DNA of 60,000 nt, taken from Takakia lepidozioides (Eukaryota > Streptophyta > Takakiopsida > Takakiales > Takakiaceae). The notes under the pieces were generated by a model, which was given only the letters and a program-made list of their open reading frames with translations, made no database searches and had not been told where the DNA came from. Below are positions 59,682 through 60,000 of the stretch, piece by piece; within the stretch, counting starts at the first letter, position 1, and each line of letters begins with the position of its first letter. Location of the stretch: contig CM060733.1 of assembly GCA_030704615.1 (NCBI GenBank), forward strand, positions 49,912,001-49,972,000, written 5' to 3'. A program made the translations under genes and the position numbers.

Positions 59682-60000
59682 CCCTTGAGTAATAAACTAT
59701 ATATCATTTCAGGTATTATCTTGATAGGCAGGTATTAAGTGGGGAAGGTACATCAGGAGAAAACAATCGTTGCGTGGTCTCTCCTTAGGGAGGAGCCAAC
59801 AAAACCTCTACTAAATGTTTTTCTATCCGTGTGAATGTTCATCGTCTTTGAATGCTCTCGTGGCCTTCACATGGCTGTCACTCCTCTCAAGGAAGACTGC
59901 AAGAACTACTCTTGTCTGTCTCTATGTCACACAGACAGGGAGAGGGAGGGAGAAAAGGGCGAGAGAGAATAGCATTACTTATACCAAGCAGTTCAGATAT
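59682..60000. other. Tail of AT-rich repeat and non-coding sequence
   Basis: Begins with the resumed repeat copy, then a partial copy of the 56982 unit at 59805-59847 and a GA-rich stretch from about 59935. No gene. Confidence 0.5.

Overview
The window is nuclear DNA of a streptophyte, most likely a land plant outside the flowering plants; a lycophyte or fern fits the style best, but that is inference. The support is a complete intron-rich GRV2/RME-8 endosomal J-protein gene (24 inferred exons), an FHA2-type FHA-domain gene, a PLS-class PPR pseudogene, a plant receptor-like kinase exon, and Ty3/gypsy and LINE retroelements. Genes end with TAG (GRV2, FHA2), TAA (two-exon membrane protein) and probably TGA (ParB-methyltransferase gene), so the standard code applies.

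Layout. 1-2770: 3' part of a LINE with two frameshifts and a repeated 3' tail. 3376-3586: one stranded receptor-kinase exon (minus). 3741-9130: a satellite of 46 units of 115-116 bp, each holding a near-perfect 18-bp-stem hairpin with a GCAA loop. 9243-13351: an intron-rich plus-strand gene joining a ParB-like N-terminus to an N4/N6-type DNA-methyltransferase-like C-terminus. 14100-21137: a decayed minus-strand Ty3/gypsy element of Athila/Tat type with an extra coding region of about 1,300 codons downstream of integrase. 21138-27998: a second minus-strand Ty3/gypsy element whose polyprotein runs gag/zinc knuckle, protease, complete C5-cytosine methyltransferase, reverse transcriptase, RNase H, integrase, PHD finger; it carries eight in-frame stops, all TAG, plus an integrase replacement. 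28000-32700: an unidentified ORF pair, a reverse-strand LINE remnant and otherwise no recognisable gene. 32722-49478: GRV2. 50832-51854: small membrane protein gene (minus). 52514-53430: PPR pseudogene (minus). 55235-56185: FHA2 (minus). 56980-60000: AT-rich repeats interrupted by a 5'-truncated LINE with target-site duplication.

The ordinary genes (GRV2, the membrane protein, FHA2) are unrelated housekeeping neighbours with no operon logic. The accessory half (1-30 kb) holds two separate DNA-methyltransferase-type genes: a retrotransposon-borne C5-MTase paired with a PHD reader in one polyprotein, and a ParB-methyltransferase fusion gene next to a hairpin satellite. These are the candidates for little-described biology. 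I ran no searches; all family assignments come from reading motifs.
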